Below are positions 1-8,335 of a stretch of 64,000 bases of DNA, piece after piece. The notes beneath the pieces are model-generated. The model searched no databases. It was not told where the DNA came from and worked only from the letters and a program-made list of their open reading frames with translations. Origin of the DNA: CATOSK01 sp963665735. GTDB lineage: Bacteria; Chloroflexota; Dehalococcoidia; Lucifugimonadales; UBA3495. The position numbers were made by a program, and so were the translations under genes. Position 1 is the first letter of the stretch. Each line of letters opens with the position of its first letter. Location of the stretch: positions 1,426,001-1,490,000 of the forward strand of contig OY762444.1 of assembly GCA_963665735.1 (NCBI GenBank), given 5' to 3'.

Positions 1-658
1 GCAGGTCGTCCACAATCTGAAAGGCCATGCCCATGTTGCAGCCGTAGGCGCTGAGGGCCTGAACCTGGGGTTCGGGGGCGTTGCCCAGGATGGCGCCGGT
101 TTCGGCGGCGGTGCGAAACAATGAGGCGGTCTTGCGGTAGATGCGGTCGTAATACTGCTCGCGGGCCTGCTGCACGTTGTAGCAGTTGAACAGTTCGGAG
201 ATTTCGCCGCTGGCCAGTTCCATGATGGTGCGGGAGAAGCGATGAATCACCCGGATGTTGTCGGTGTCGCAGACGAAGGTGGCGGAGGCGGCGAAAACGT
301 AGTCGCCCAAGAGTACGGCCAGATGCTTGCCCCAAACGCTGCTGACGGTGGCGCGGCCCCGGCGCACTTCGGCGTTGTCCACGGTGTCATCGTGAATCAG
401 GGTGGCAAGGTGGAGCAACTCGGTGGCGGCGGCCATGACGATGGACTTGCTTTCGTCGTGGGGGTAGAAGTCGGAGGCCAGCAGGGTTATCGCAGGACGG
501 ACGCGCTTGCCGCCGGAGGACAGCACGTAGTCCAGCAGGGATTTCAACTCGGCGTGGGTCTCGCCGGTGAGGGCGCGCAGGCGTTCTTCCACCAGGTCGA
601 GACGGGAACGGACGGGGGCATAAATGGCGGCGGTCTGCTGGTCGAGGCCGGTGGACAA
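1..658 (-). CDS. polyprenyl diphosphate synthase (3' end outside window)
   Basis: Trans-prenyltransferase of the isoprenoid pathway, adding isopentenyl units to an allylic diphosphate to make quinone or carrier-lipid side chains. About 219 residues are visible, read from a TTG at 656-658 that lies 8 bases after the metG stop. The GGKRVRP substrate-binding motif is at residues 49-55 and the first aspartate-rich motif (DDTVD in LIHDDTVDN) at 90-94. The second motif begins as IVDDL just where the window ends, so catalytic residues look intact. The tight spacing behind metG on the same strand suggests co-transcription. Product chain length cannot be told from this fragment. No better start codon is visible; TTG is an inference from spacing. 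Confidence 0.93.
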   Translation of the reverse strand, partial: MSTGLDQQTAAIYAPVRSRLDLVEERLRALTGETHAELKSLLDYVLSSGGKRVRPAITLLASDFYPHDESKSIVMAAATELLHLATLIHDDTVDNAEVRRGRATVSSVWGKHLAVLLGDYVFAASATFVCDTDNIRVIHRFSRTIMELASGEISELFNCYNVQQAREQYYDRIYRKTASLFRTAAETGAILGNAPEPQVQALSAYGCNMGMAFQIVDDL

Positions 659-666
659 GCCGCCCC

Positions 667-2352
667 CTAAACCGCTTGACCGGCCAGACGCTGCTGTTCC
701 TGCTGGATGACATCCGGGTCCAGCTTGGCGTACAACGGCTGGGGCGGGCGCAATGGACTGCCGGGCGTGACCTGGGCAACGGCCCGGTCAAAGTCCCAGG
801 GCTCTTCCTGGGCCTGGCCGTCAAATCCCAGGTATTCGTGAACTTTCTGGGAACTGAAGGGAAGGAAGGGGGCCAGGACGATTTTCAGGACGTTGAGGAC
901 GCGCAGGGCGTTATATAAGGTTGCGGCGGCAGCCTGGCGGTCCTGGCGGATTTCGCGCCAGGGAGCCTTGGCGTCGAGGTAGCGGTTGGTGTCCTGGGCC
1001 AGGGCGAAAGCCTGGGCGATGGCGGCCTTGAACCGGGTGTTGTAAAGGTGGGCGCCAACCCGTTCCATGCCGGCGCGGGCGTTTTCCAGGATGTCCAAGT
1101 CTATTTGGGACAACTCGCCGGGGATGGGAACGGCGCCGTCAAAGTTGCGATAGGTGAAGGACAGGACACGGTTGACCAGGTTGCCGTAGGTGGCGACCAG
1201 CTCTTCGTTGTTGCGGCGGAGGAACTCGGCCCAGGAAAAGTCGGCGTCGCCGGTTTCGGGCATATTGATGGAAAGCAGGTAGCGCAAGGGGTCGGGGTCG
1301 TAGCGTTCCAGGTAGTCGGGAACCCACAAGGCCCAATTCTGGCTGGTGGAAAACTTGCGGTTTTCCAGGCTCAAAAATTCGTTGGCGGGAACGTCGTAGG
1401 GGAGGTTGAGGTCGTGGCCGTAGCCCATGAGGATGGCGGGCCAGATGATGCTGTGGAAGGGGATGTTGTCTTTGCCGATGAAGTAGTAGGACTTGGTGGC
1501 GGGGTCTTTCCAGAAGTCCTGCCACTGGTCGCCGCCACGGGTTTCGGCCCACTCGATGGCAGCGGAAAGGTAACCGATGACGGCCTCGAACCAGACGTAG
1601 ATGCGCTTGTCGTCGTAGCCTTCGACGGGAACGGGGATGCCCCAGGAAAGGTCGCGGGTGATGGCGCGGTCTTTGAGTCCGCCTTCAAGAAAGCTGCGGG
1701 TGGAGTTGGAGACGTTGGCGCGCCAGTGGTCTTTGGCGCGAATCCAGTCCAGCAGGGGTTCCTGGAAGGCGGAGAGTTTGAGGAAAAAGTGTTCGGAGTC
1801 GCGAAATTCGGGGGTTTCGCCGCTGAGGATGCAGCGGGGTTCCAGCAAGTCCTGGGGGTCGAGGGTGCGCCCGCAGAGGTCGCACTGGTCGCCGCGGGCG
1901 CGGTCGTTGGCGCAGTGGGGGCAGGACCCTTCGACGTAGCGGTCGGGGAGGAAACGCTGGCAGCCGGCGCAGTAGGCCAGCAGCATTTCGCCGGGGTAGA
2001 TGTAGCCCTTGTCGAGGAGGTCGAGGAAAAGTTCCTGGACTACCTGACGGTGGTTGTCGGTGTCGGTGGTGGTGAAGAGGTCAAAGGAAATGCCGAGTTT
2101 CTGCCAAGTGTCGAGGAACTGGGGATGGTAGCGCTGCAAGACCTGTTCGGGGGTGATGCCTTCCTGTTCGGCGCGGACGGTGATGGGGGTGCCGTGGGCG
2201 TCGGAGCCGGAGACCATCAGCACTTCGTTGCCGGTCATGCGGTGATAGCGGGCGAAGATGTCGGCGGCCAGGTAGCAGCCGGCGATATGGCCCAGGTGGA
2301 GGGGGCCGTTGGCGTAGGGCCAGGCGACGCCGATGAAGATGCGCTCGGACAA
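667..2352 (-). CDS. metG: methionyl-tRNA synthetase
   Basis: Class I aminoacyl-tRNA synthetase charging tRNA-Met in the cytoplasm. The 561-residue protein has the nucleotide-binding signature HLGH near residues 19-22. A zinc knuckle with CAGC, CPHC and CDLC pairs lies around 128-165, and a KMSKS-loop counterpart of the KFSTS type sits near 330. The helical anticodon-binding domain follows. It ends without the C-terminal tRNA-binding (EMAP-like) extension found in longer MetRS proteins. The start is TTG, preceded by AGAAGGA at suitable spacing. It is the first gene of a minus-strand pair with the prenyl synthase. An extended -10 promoter lies about 60 bases upstream, and an unusual repeat-rich leader lies further up. 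Confidence 0.97.
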   Translation of the reverse strand: MSERIFIGVAWPYANGPLHLGHIAGCYLAADIFARYHRMTGNEVLMVSGSDAHGTPITVRAEQEGITPEQVLQRYHPQFLDTWQKLGISFDLFTTTDTDNHRQVVQELFLDLLDKGYIYPGEMLLAYCAGCQRFLPDRYVEGSCPHCANDRARGDQCDLCGRTLDPQDLLEPRCILSGETPEFRDSEHFFLKLSAFQEPLLDWIRAKDHWRANVSNSTRSFLEGGLKDRAITRDLSWGIPVPVEGYDDKRIYVWFEAVIGYLSAAIEWAETRGGDQWQDFWKDPATKSYYFIGKDNIPFHSIIWPAILMGYGHDLNLPYDVPANEFLSLENRKFSTSQNWALWVPDYLERYDPDPLRYLLSINMPETGDADFSWAEFLRRNNEELVATYGNLVNRVLSFTYRNFDGAVPIPGELSQIDLDILENARAGMERVGAHLYNTRFKAAIAQAFALAQDTNRYLDAKAPWREIRQDRQAAAATLYNALRVLNVLKIVLAPFLPFSSQKVHEYLGFDGQAQEEPWDFDRAVAQVTPGSPLRPPQPLYAKLDPDVIQQEQQRLAGQAV

Positions 2353-2412
2353 GTTTTGCTTTCCTTCTAATGCGTTAATGCGTGGGGGTTAATCCGTCGG
2401 GCTGGCGAGGGT

Positions 2413-2418
2413 ATTTTA
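2413..2418 (-). promoter_or_regulatory. extended -10 promoter of metG
   Basis: On the minus strand the hexamer TAAAAT is preceded by TGC, an extended -10 element, about 60 bases before the metG TTG. No convincing -35 box is seen. The same TGCTAAnAT pattern occurs upstream of leuS, the TPP-subunit gene at 12561 and (as TGCTAGAAT) nth, which supports it as a genuine housekeeping-type promoter here. Confidence 0.6.
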
Positions 2419-2770
2419 GCACAAACGGGGTTGGGGGACGCACCCCCTCGCCGGCCCTTCTCTGAGTAGGTGCGGGGGGTCAAAATTTTACCTTTTTCTC
2501 CAAAAGTGTCCATTTTTGACCATTTGAGCGTGGATTTGGGGGGTTGGATGTGTCCAGGAAGTGTCCATTTTGGGGGATATTTGGGCGGTTTTGGCGATTT
2601 TGGACACTTTTGGGGCGGGTTTTGGTCAACCCCTCGCCGGCCTTGCCCCTGATAGGGGGCGGGAGTTTTTGTTTTCCGTGGCATTTCGTGGCATTGTGTT
2701 GCATTTTGGTTGGGTGTCACCCCCTCCCCAACCCTCCCCCTAGATAGGGGGCGGGTGTCTTTCGGTTGTC
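2419..2770. repeat. intergenic low-complexity stretch with inverted GTGTCC motifs
   Basis: There is no convincing gene here. GTGTCC occurs at 2506, 2550 and 2561 and its complement GGACAC at 2602. The outer pair forms a perfect 13-base inverted repeat (CCAAAAGTGTCCA at 2500-2512 against 2601-2613). A GGGGGAGGG-type hairpin follows near 2722-2755. The 286-codon minus-strand reading frame crossing this region reads through repeats and looks non-coding. Confidence 0.6.
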
Positions 2771-2809
2771 TTGGGGTCTCTTTTCCTTGTTTCAAGGGGT
2801 TGCCCGGCC

Positions 2810-3101
2810 GGGCGTTCCGGCTTTGCCCCGTCCCTTCAAGGGGGACGTGACGCCCGCCGGTGGGGTGTGGCCGACTACCGCCGCTACCACCCCGAAGGGG
2901 AGCAGCCACCCGCCGTCCAGGGGCACGGGCCGACTTTCGCCGCGTCATCCCATTGGGGCGCGGTCGCCCGCCAGCCAGGGGCCAATCCGACTTTGCCAGC
3001 CGGGTTCTCCCAAGGGAGAAGGGCCGACGCCCGTCGGTGGGGGTGGGTTGCCGCAGCGGAGTCGTTAGACCTCGCATCGGATAAGAGCCATGGTTATCCG
3101 G
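2810..3101 (-). repeat. tandem ~58-nt hairpin-unit array upstream of metG
   Basis: Four tandem units are seen at 2810-2862, 2863-2920, 2921-2978 and 2979-3039, with a weaker fifth at 3040-3101. On the minus strand each has a GGCGGGYG-like 5' block, a hairpin in the middle and a GGCRAAGTCGG-like 3' block. The hairpin arms differ in sequence between units but stay complementary: TTCTCCC/GGGAGAA, CCC/GGG, CCCC/GGGG, CGTCCC/GGGACG. Pairing is kept while sequence changes, which suggests a structured RNA. It lies downstream of a strong minus-strand promoter at 3198-3227. I do not recognise it as a known riboswitch or T-box. Confidence 0.55.
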
Positions 3102-3141
3102 GAGGGACTCTCGACGCAAACGGCGGGGCGGGTTGCTGCAT
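3094..3141 (-). CDS. possible 15-residue leader peptide
   Basis: A minimal ORF starts at ATG 3139-3141 and ends in TAA at 3094-3096. A GGAGG Shine-Dalgarno sequence sits 8 bases before the ATG, and a consensus-like promoter lies about 55 bases further up. The encoded peptide is MQQPAPPFASRVPPG, with five prolines and no methionine run. Its stop falls at the edge of the first hairpin (GGATAA paired with TTATCC), the layout expected of a translated leader that affects folding downstream. Translation and function are unproven. Confidence 0.35.
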   Translation of the reverse strand: MQQPAPPFASRVPPG

Positions 3142-3197
3142 AGGCGGTTCCTCCGATGGTTGGGGTTAAGGGTTCCTGGGATGTTGCCGATGGAGTA

Positions 3198-3227
3198 ATC
3201 ATAGAACGGGTGTACGGTCATTGTCAA
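3198..3227 (-). promoter_or_regulatory. strong sigma-70-type promoter facing the hairpin array
   Basis: On the minus strand TTGACA (3227-3222) and TATGAT (3203-3198) are separated by 18 bases. This is one of the best promoter matches in the window. Transcription would begin near 3190 and run through the leader ORF and the hairpin array towards metG, some 840 bases away. Confidence 0.6.
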
Positions 3228-3237
3228 GGGGAGTTTG

Positions 3238-3965
3238 GTCAGTGGGGGGACGCACCCCCTCCCCAGCCCTCCCCCTGGTAGGGGGAGGGGGTTATTGATG
3301 AGGTGTCTAGTGGGCGCAAGACTGGTTTGGGGCGGGGGTTTTCTGGATTCCGGCTTTCGCCGGAATGACGGGTTGGGGCCAGAATGACGGGTTGGGGTGG
3401 TTCGACAGGCTCACCACGAACGGGTCGTCGGGGGCAAGGTTGGTTTGGGCTTGGGGTTTCTGGATTCCGGCCTTCGCCGGAATGACGGGTTGGGGGCCAG
3501 AATGACGGGTTGGGGTGGTTCGACAGGCTCACCATGAACGGGATCACGGGGGGGTTCTGGATTCCGGCCTTCGCCGGAATGACGGGTTGGGAGGTGGGGG
3601 TTGGTTTCGTGGGGGGAAGGTTGGCAAAGGCGGGGATGTGGATTCCCGCTTTCGCGGGAATGACGGTGGGGGCTCGGCGGCGTTGGTTTCTGGCAAGGGT
3701 TTCTGGATTCCGGCCCGTTCGGCGATGCTCAGGGCAGGCTCTTCGCCGGAATGACGGGTTGGGGGTGAGGCGGAGTTGTTTCCTGATTTTCGCTTTGGTG
3801 ATTTGCGTTGGTAGGGCGCATGGCCGTGCGCCCCTACGGGTGTTGGGGGTGTTTCGTAGGTGCAAGGTGGTTTGGGGGAAGGATTTTGGATTCTTCGCTA
3901 CGCTCAGAATGACATGGGATGTATAGGCCGGAAGGACAGGCCTGATGAATCAAAAGGGCGTGGGG
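3238..3965. repeat. intergenic palindromic-repeat block
   Basis: This gene-free block holds a CCCTCCCC/GGGGAGGG hairpin near 3250-3290. It also carries five copies of the GGATTCCGGC...GCCGGAATGACG or GGATTCCCGC...GCGGGAATGACG palindrome (about 3345, 3460, 3555, 3645 and 3705). Two copies of a TTCGACAGGCTCACC sequence are near 3400 and 3520. A GGGCGCATGGCCGTGCGCCC palindrome is near 3813 and an ATTCTTCGCTACGCTCAGAATGACA hairpin-type repeat (split here as ATTCTTCGCTACG and CTCAGAATGACA) is near 3890. Frames crossing it are repeat translations. Confidence 0.85.
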
Positions 3966-4436
3966 TTAGCGGGAGGACAGGTTGACTATGGCGGCACGGC
4001 TGGCTTGGACCAGGTTTGGCGGGGTAATCATTATTTCTTGTCCCCAGAGGCCGGCGCCTACGCCGAGGATTTCTTCTTCCATTAACGCCGCATCTACGAA
4101 GGTGCGGAATCCGGCGGGCTGCCAGTGGAAGGGCGGGATGGAGCCGATTTGATAGCCGGTTACGCGGTAAACGGTTTCGGCGTCGGCCAGGCGGACGTTG
4201 CGGTTGCCGACGGCGCGTTTCAGGTGGCCGGATACGGCGTTCTTGTCGCCGCCCAGCATGACCAATACCCACTCGCCGGTTCCGGTCTCGAATATGAGGG
4301 TCTTGACCATCTGGGACGGTTGGAATCCCAGGGCTTGGGCGACGCTGGCGGCTCCCTTGTCGGTGTCCGGGGGGAAGCTGAGCTTTTGGTAGGGAATGGC
4401 GTTTTGGTCTAGGAATTGGTGGGCCGGGAGTAGCAT
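3966..4436 (-). CDS. YbaK/EbsC-type aminoacyl-tRNA deacylase
   Basis: A 156-residue protein of the YbaK/ProX fold, trans-acting enzymes that hydrolyse mischarged tRNAs such as Cys-tRNA-Pro. The pattern is typical: a short N-terminal helix, the segment with MVKTLIFE near residues 43-50 including the usual lysine, the WVLVMLGGDKNAV strand and loop near 56-68, and the late GYQIGSIPPF motif near 105-114. It stands alone on the minus strand, flanked by repeat-rich DNA. The exact tRNA substrate cannot be decided from sequence alone. Confidence 0.88.
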   Translation of the reverse strand: MLLPAHQFLDQNAIPYQKLSFPPDTDKGAASVAQALGFQPSQMVKTLIFETGTGEWVLVMLGGDKNAVSGHLKRAVGNRNVRLADAETVYRVTGYQIGSIPPFHWQPAGFRTFVDAALMEEEILGVGAGLWGQEIMITPPNLVQASRAAIVNLSSR

Positions 4437-5058
4437 CAGACCGTCTCCTTGGGTTGGTTAGGGAAGGGCAGCGTTCCGTTTCAGGTGGTTTTCTTGCATT
4501 GATGGGCAGGTATAACCATCGTGACGTTCCTGGATTCCGGCCCCGTATCGTGGTACTGGGCAGGCTCTTCGCCGGAATGACGGTGGGGGCGGGGGTTGGT
4601 TTCGTTGAGGCAAGGTTGGTTTGGGGGAAGGATTTTGGATTCTTCGCTTTGCTCAGAATAACATGGAGGGGCTAGGATGTGGATTCCCGCTTTCGCGGGA
4701 ATGAGGGTATATCCTTACATGGTCATCAGGTCAAATGCGTTGGGCTGCCAGCGCCGTATTCTACAACCGAAACCGGGAAGGGTGTTAGGGCCGTAGTAGG
4801 GTAGAGAAAGCAGGGGAGGCCGGCGGGAATCGCATTGCAAATCGGCCCGGTAGCCTTGCCTTACGGAATGTAATTCTGGGGGCATCGAAAAATCTCAATT
4901 CTTGCCGTCAACCATTTTTCGATTCCCGGAGGGGCCTTTGGTGGAGGATTTTAGACCCTTCACTTCGTTCAGGGTGACATAGGGGCGCGTTCAGGGTTAG
5001 GTACTGAGGTTCAGGGTTAGGGGCTGAATTCACAATGCGATTGCCCAGAAGGAAACCC
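4437..5058. repeat. intergenic region with repeats and a 10-bp hairpin
   Basis: No gene is seen. Around 4530-4580 there is a GGATTCCGGC palindrome whose loop carries an inserted CCCGTATCGTGGTACTGGGC segment. An ATTCTTCGCTTTG/CTCAGAATAACA repeat is near 4640 and a CCCGC/GCGGG palindrome near 4685. A perfect 10-base inverted repeat ATCGAAAAAT/ATTTTTCGAT (4884-4893 with 4914-4923) can form a hairpin of unknown role. Confidence 0.6.
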
Positions 5059-5221
5059 AGGATGATTGCAAAGTCCATGTCCCAACGATGGGGAGGTGTC
5101 CAAGATGGGCATACCTTCCCCTGATGTGGCGGTCACCCCCATCCTAACCTTCCCCCGTCAAGGGGGAAGGGACTATTGAAACACCTCCCAACACTGTTTC
5201 TACCGACTTTGAAATCGTCCT
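5059..5221. mobile_element. MITE-like element, copy A (163 bp)
   Basis: It is bounded by an imperfect 17-base terminal inverted repeat: AGGATGATTGCAAAGTC at 5059-5075 and GACTTTGAAATCGTCCT at 5205-5221. Inside is a CCTAACCTTCCCCC...GGGGGAAGG hairpin. It has no coding capacity. Related copies are at 6812-6918 (3' half), 26727-26890 and 42912-43100. Its right end supplies a TTG at 5176 that falsely extends the next gene. Confidence 0.65.
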
Positions 5222-5277
5222 GGAGGGAAACCCGGCGGGCAATGGCAACAACACGGGGAGGCAGTTACTATAAAACC

Positions 5278-6651
5278 ATGAGAGGGCAATTTCGTCGCAA
5301 AGCCGCTTCGGGCGTCGTCTCTTTTTTTGCGTTGCTGATGCTGGCGTGCAACGCGCCGGCGGCTCCGGTATCGTCGCCGGCGGCCACTGTTGCGCCCGGC
5401 GCGGCGCCGGCTACCAGCACGAAACCGCCGGCAACCGTTGCCGTTGCCGGTCCGACGGATGTTCCTACCGTTACAGCCGTTCCAACGCCGGGCAGGGACT
5501 ATTCGGTTGACCGCCTGACGGAACGGGCTTGGGGTTTTGTGCAACGATTCACCGACGATGTTAGTCCCAGGGAGAGCGCGACGGAGGAAGAGTTGGCGGC
5601 GGCCAATTACCTGGTAAGGGAGTTGGAATCGTTGGGCTATGAGCCGGCAATTGAGCCTTTTGACGTGGCGGAGTTGTCCGGGGATGAGGCGGTGCGGCTG
5701 CCGGATGGGGAACGGCTGGATACCAACCCGTTGCGGTTTACCGGTGTAGGCGCCGTTGACGGGGTTCTGGTGAATGTGGGTCTGGCCAAGGCGGAGGAGG
5801 TCACTGGGGAAGAGGTTTCCGGCAAGGTTGCCCTCATCCGGCGGGGGGAGATTACCTTCGAGGAAAAAGTGACCAGGGTGGCCGAGGCCGGGGCGGTGGC
5901 GGCGATTATCTACAACAACCGGGGGGGTCTGTTTTCGGGACGGTTGGAGGATGATGCGGACATTCCGGCGGTGGCGTTATCGGCGGAGGACGGGGAGCGG
6001 CTGCTGGGTTTGATGGCCGAGGGGGAGTTGGCCGTGACGGTGGCGGTGGAAATGGATACCTACAATTCCAGGAACATTATCGCGGAGTTGCCGGGAACGT
6101 CCGGCGATGGGCGGACGCTGATAATCGGGGCGCACTACGACACCACGCCGGGCAGCCAGGGGGCCAACGACAACGCTACGGGCGTTGCAACGCTGATGAC
6201 GGCGGCGGAGGAATTGGCGGATTCGGAATTGCCTTTCGACCTGCGGTTGATGCTGTTCGGGGCGGAGGAAATTGGGCTGTTGGGCAGCGAGCATTACGCT
6301 GACGGGCTGCCCCTGGAGGAACGGGTGTCCATCATCGGGATGGTCAACATTGATTCGGTGGGCAGCGGCGGGGGCCTGGTGGCGACGGGGGATGCCCGGC
6401 TGACCGACAGGGCTTTGACCCATGCGGAGGCGCACGGAATCGAGGCCAGAGAGGGCGGCGGCGGTTGGGGCGGCAGCGATCATGCGTCTTTCCAGCAGCG
6501 GGGAGTGCCGGCGCTGTTTCTGGTGGGGGAGGACTTGTCGCGGATAAATTCGCCGCGGGACACGATAGAGTTTGTGGAGCCGGAACTGGTGGGGGCTACG
6601 GCGTCGGTGGTTTTGGGGATTGTTGACCAATTGGCGGGGGAGTTGGAATGA
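5278..6651 (+). CDS. M28-family zinc aminopeptidase with PA domain, lipoprotein
   Basis: Predicted exported metallopeptidase of 457 residues. The N-terminus has an arginine-rich stretch and a lipoprotein signal ending LLMLAC (Cys24), followed by a Pro/Ala/Thr-rich linker. A PA (protease-associated) domain spans roughly 150-275. The M28 catalytic domain follows, with all expected metal ligands: HYD and the later Asp in GANDNA, Glu-Glu in FGAEEIG, Asp in NIDSVG and His in GSDHAS. The frame is open from a TTG at 5176, but those first codons lie inside a repeat element. ATG 5278 gives a normal-length signal peptide; ATG 5242 is an alternative. The likely role is extracellular peptide degradation. 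It stands alone. Confidence 0.9.
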   Translation: MRGQFRRKAASGVVSFFALLMLACNAPAAPVSSPAATVAPGAAPATSTKPPATVAVAGPTDVPTVTAVPTPGRDYSVDRLTERAWGFVQRFTDDVSPRESATEEELAAANYLVRELESLGYEPAIEPFDVAELSGDEAVRLPDGERLDTNPLRFTGVGAVDGVLVNVGLAKAEEVTGEEVSGKVALIRRGEITFEEKVTRVAEAGAVAAIIYNNRGGLFSGRLEDDADIPAVALSAEDGERLLGLMAEGELAVTVAVEMDTYNSRNIIAELPGTSGDGRTLIIGAHYDTTPGSQGANDNATGVATLMTAAEELADSELPFDLRLMLFGAEEIGLLGSEHYADGLPLEERVSIIGMVNIDSVGSGGGLVATGDARLTDRALTHAEAHGIEAREGGGGWGGSDHASFQQRGVPALFLVGEDLSRINSPRDTIEFVEPELVGATASVVLGIVDQLAGELE

Positions 6652-7019
6652 CGGCCCGGGTATTGGCCGCCGGCGGTGATGGCGTTCCGGGTGCGGTGGT
6701 TTTCTTGCGTTGATGGGCGAGCATCAGCGACGTGATGTTCCTGGATTCCGGCCTTCGCCGGAATGATTTTTCACCTGGGGCGGGAATGACGGTGGGGGTG
6801 GGGGGAATAAGTCCCCTTTAACGTGACGTTCACCCCCATCCTAACCTTCCCCCGTCAAGGGGGAAGGGACTATTGAACTCTTTCCAACCGCCATTGCTAC
6901 AGACTTTGCAGTCGTCCTGACGCCGGCGGGGGTGGTTTTGACAAGAGTTGGGCCGGGGCTTAGCATGGGGCGACCAGCCACGGCCAACGGCTGAAGCGAA
7001 TTGCCGGGGAGGTTAGGAT
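6652..7019. repeat. intergenic repeats including a 3' half of the MITE-like element
   Basis: A GGATTCCGGC/GCCGGAATGA palindrome lies near 6741. From 6812 to 6918 the sequence matches the right half of the MITE-like element, ending in GACTTTGCAGTCGTCCT, while the left terminal repeat is missing. The final bases before 7020 carry a GGGGAGGTTAGG ribosome-binding region for the next gene. Confidence 0.6.
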
Positions 7020-7475
7020 ATGGACGCTTCTGCGGTTTCCCACGTTGCCATTTGCGTTCGAGACCTGGATACGGCGTTGGGGTTTTACCGGGACATTTTG
7101 GGTATGACGGTGCAGGCGGACCGGATGCAGGATACCACCAGCGGGGGGCTGCCCCACGTTTACAAGCACCCGCGGCAGACCCGGCGGCAGGTGCGGCTGG
7201 CCTTCGGGGAGACGGCCAAGCCGACGCTGACGATGACCAGTCACCCCGGGGAGGAACCGGACGGGGAACCAATTAAGTTGGACCAAATCGGCATCAGCCA
7301 TATTTCTTTCACGGTTTCCGACGTTAAGGCTTTGGCCGATGAGCTGGTGTCCAAGGGGGTGCAGTTGGCCGGGCCGATGGAGGGGTTCACCAACGCGCAG
7401 GGGGAGGTGAGCAGCATTTTCGTTTATGACCCGGATGGGATTCTGGTGCAGTTTGACAGCGGCGGGCGCGGGTAG
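7020..7475 (+). CDS. VOC (glyoxalase/bleomycin-resistance fold) protein
   Basis: Single-domain vicinal-oxygen-chelate protein of 151 residues. The two beta-alpha-beta modules are clear: SHVAICVRDLDTALGFYRD at the start, GISHISFTVSDV in the middle and the closing DPDGILVQF. Candidate metal ligands are the His in SHVAIC, the His in GISHISF and the Gln in the last strand. The family includes glyoxalases, extradiol dioxygenases and resistance proteins, so the substrate is unknown. The ATG at 7020 has a strong GGAGGT site. A paralogue lies 860 bases downstream, with a repeat array between them. Confidence 0.88.
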   Translation: MDASAVSHVAICVRDLDTALGFYRDILGMTVQADRMQDTTSGGLPHVYKHPRQTRRQVRLAFGETAKPTLTMTSHPGEEPDGEPIKLDQIGISHISFTVSDVKALADELVSKGVQLAGPMEGFTNAQGEVSSIFVYDPDGILVQFDSGGRG

Positions 7476-8335
7476 GGGATTTCGCCCTGACCGCCACCTT
7501 TCGCCGTCGAGGTTGAGAGGGTTTGGATTCCCGCTTTCGCGGGAATGACGGCTATTCGGAGGCCAACGTCGGCGATGGCGGGGGTTTCTGGATTCCGGCC
7601 TACGCCGGAATGACGGGTTTGGGGCTGGCATGATGGGTTGGGGCGAAGGACTTGGATTCCCGCTTTCGCGGGAATGACGCTGGGGGAGATGGGCCAATTG
7701 AATGACGGTTGTTCGGGGGCCAACTTCGGCAATGGCGGGGGTTTCTGGATTCCGGCCTACGCCGGAATGACGGGTTTGGGGCTGGCATGATGGGTTGGGG
7801 CGAAGGACTTGGATTCCCGCTTTCGCGGGAATGACGGTGGGGGAGATGGGCCAATTGAATGACGGTTGTTCGGGGGCCAACGTCGGAGGTGTCAAGGATT
7901 TCTGGATTCCGGCCCCGTATCGTGGTACGGGGCAGGCTCTGCGCCGGAATGACGGGTTGGGGGTGAAGGACTTGGATTCCCGCTTTCGCGGGAATGACGG
8001 TGGGGGAGATGGGCCAATTGAATGACGGCTATTCGGGGGCCAACGCCGGGCTTGCCAAGGATTTCTGGATTCCGGCCTACGCCGGAATGACGGGTTTGGG
8101 GCTGGCATGATGGGTTGGGGCGAAGGACTTGGATTCCCGCTTTCGCGGGAATGACGGTAGTCGGAGGGGGTTTTTCACACGGAGGGCGCGGAGGATTGGG
8201 AGAGGTTGGTTGAGGCGCAGGGGTTCACCCCCACCCCAACCCTCCCCCATCGAGGGGGAGGGGGTTAGGAATCCCTTTTGGAGGTGGAGTAGGCACGTGG
8301 CATTATCAAGAATCAAACAAGGGAGGTAGCGCATT
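7476..8335. repeat. ~157-bp tandem repeat array between VOC paralogues
   Basis: About four tandem units of roughly 157-160 bases lie between about 7530 and 8165. Each pairs one GGATTCCGGC...GCCGGAATGACG palindrome with one GGATTCCCGC...GCGGGAATGACG palindrome and spacer text such as GGGGCTGGCATGATGGG and GGGCCAATTGAATGACGG. The unit beginning near 7900 has the inserted hairpin CCCCGTATCGTGGTACGGGG within its loop. A CCCTCCCCC/GGGGGAGGG hairpin follows near 8240-8270. No gene is present. Confidence 0.85.

Noticed and set aside
1048..2370. Long plus-strand frame opposite metG
   Set aside because: Antisense shadow of metG caused by high GC; Gly/Val/Ala-rich product without any domain, while metG on the other strand has all family motifs.
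2860..2925. T-box antiterminator before metG
   Set aside because: One hairpin unit reads GGGGTGGTAGCGG, close to the T-box GGGTGGNACCGCG, but the other units lack it and there is no specifier loop or terminator in the right place.
2367..3227. 286-codon minus-strand frame upstream of metG
   Set aside because: It runs through the hairpin array, the G/C hairpins and the GTGTCC motifs; the product is low-complexity Pro/Arg-rich text with no domain, and a promoter plus leader ORF in another frame explain the region better.
3510..3926. 138-codon plus-strand frame
   Set aside because: Translation of palindromic repeat DNA, no domain and no ribosome site.
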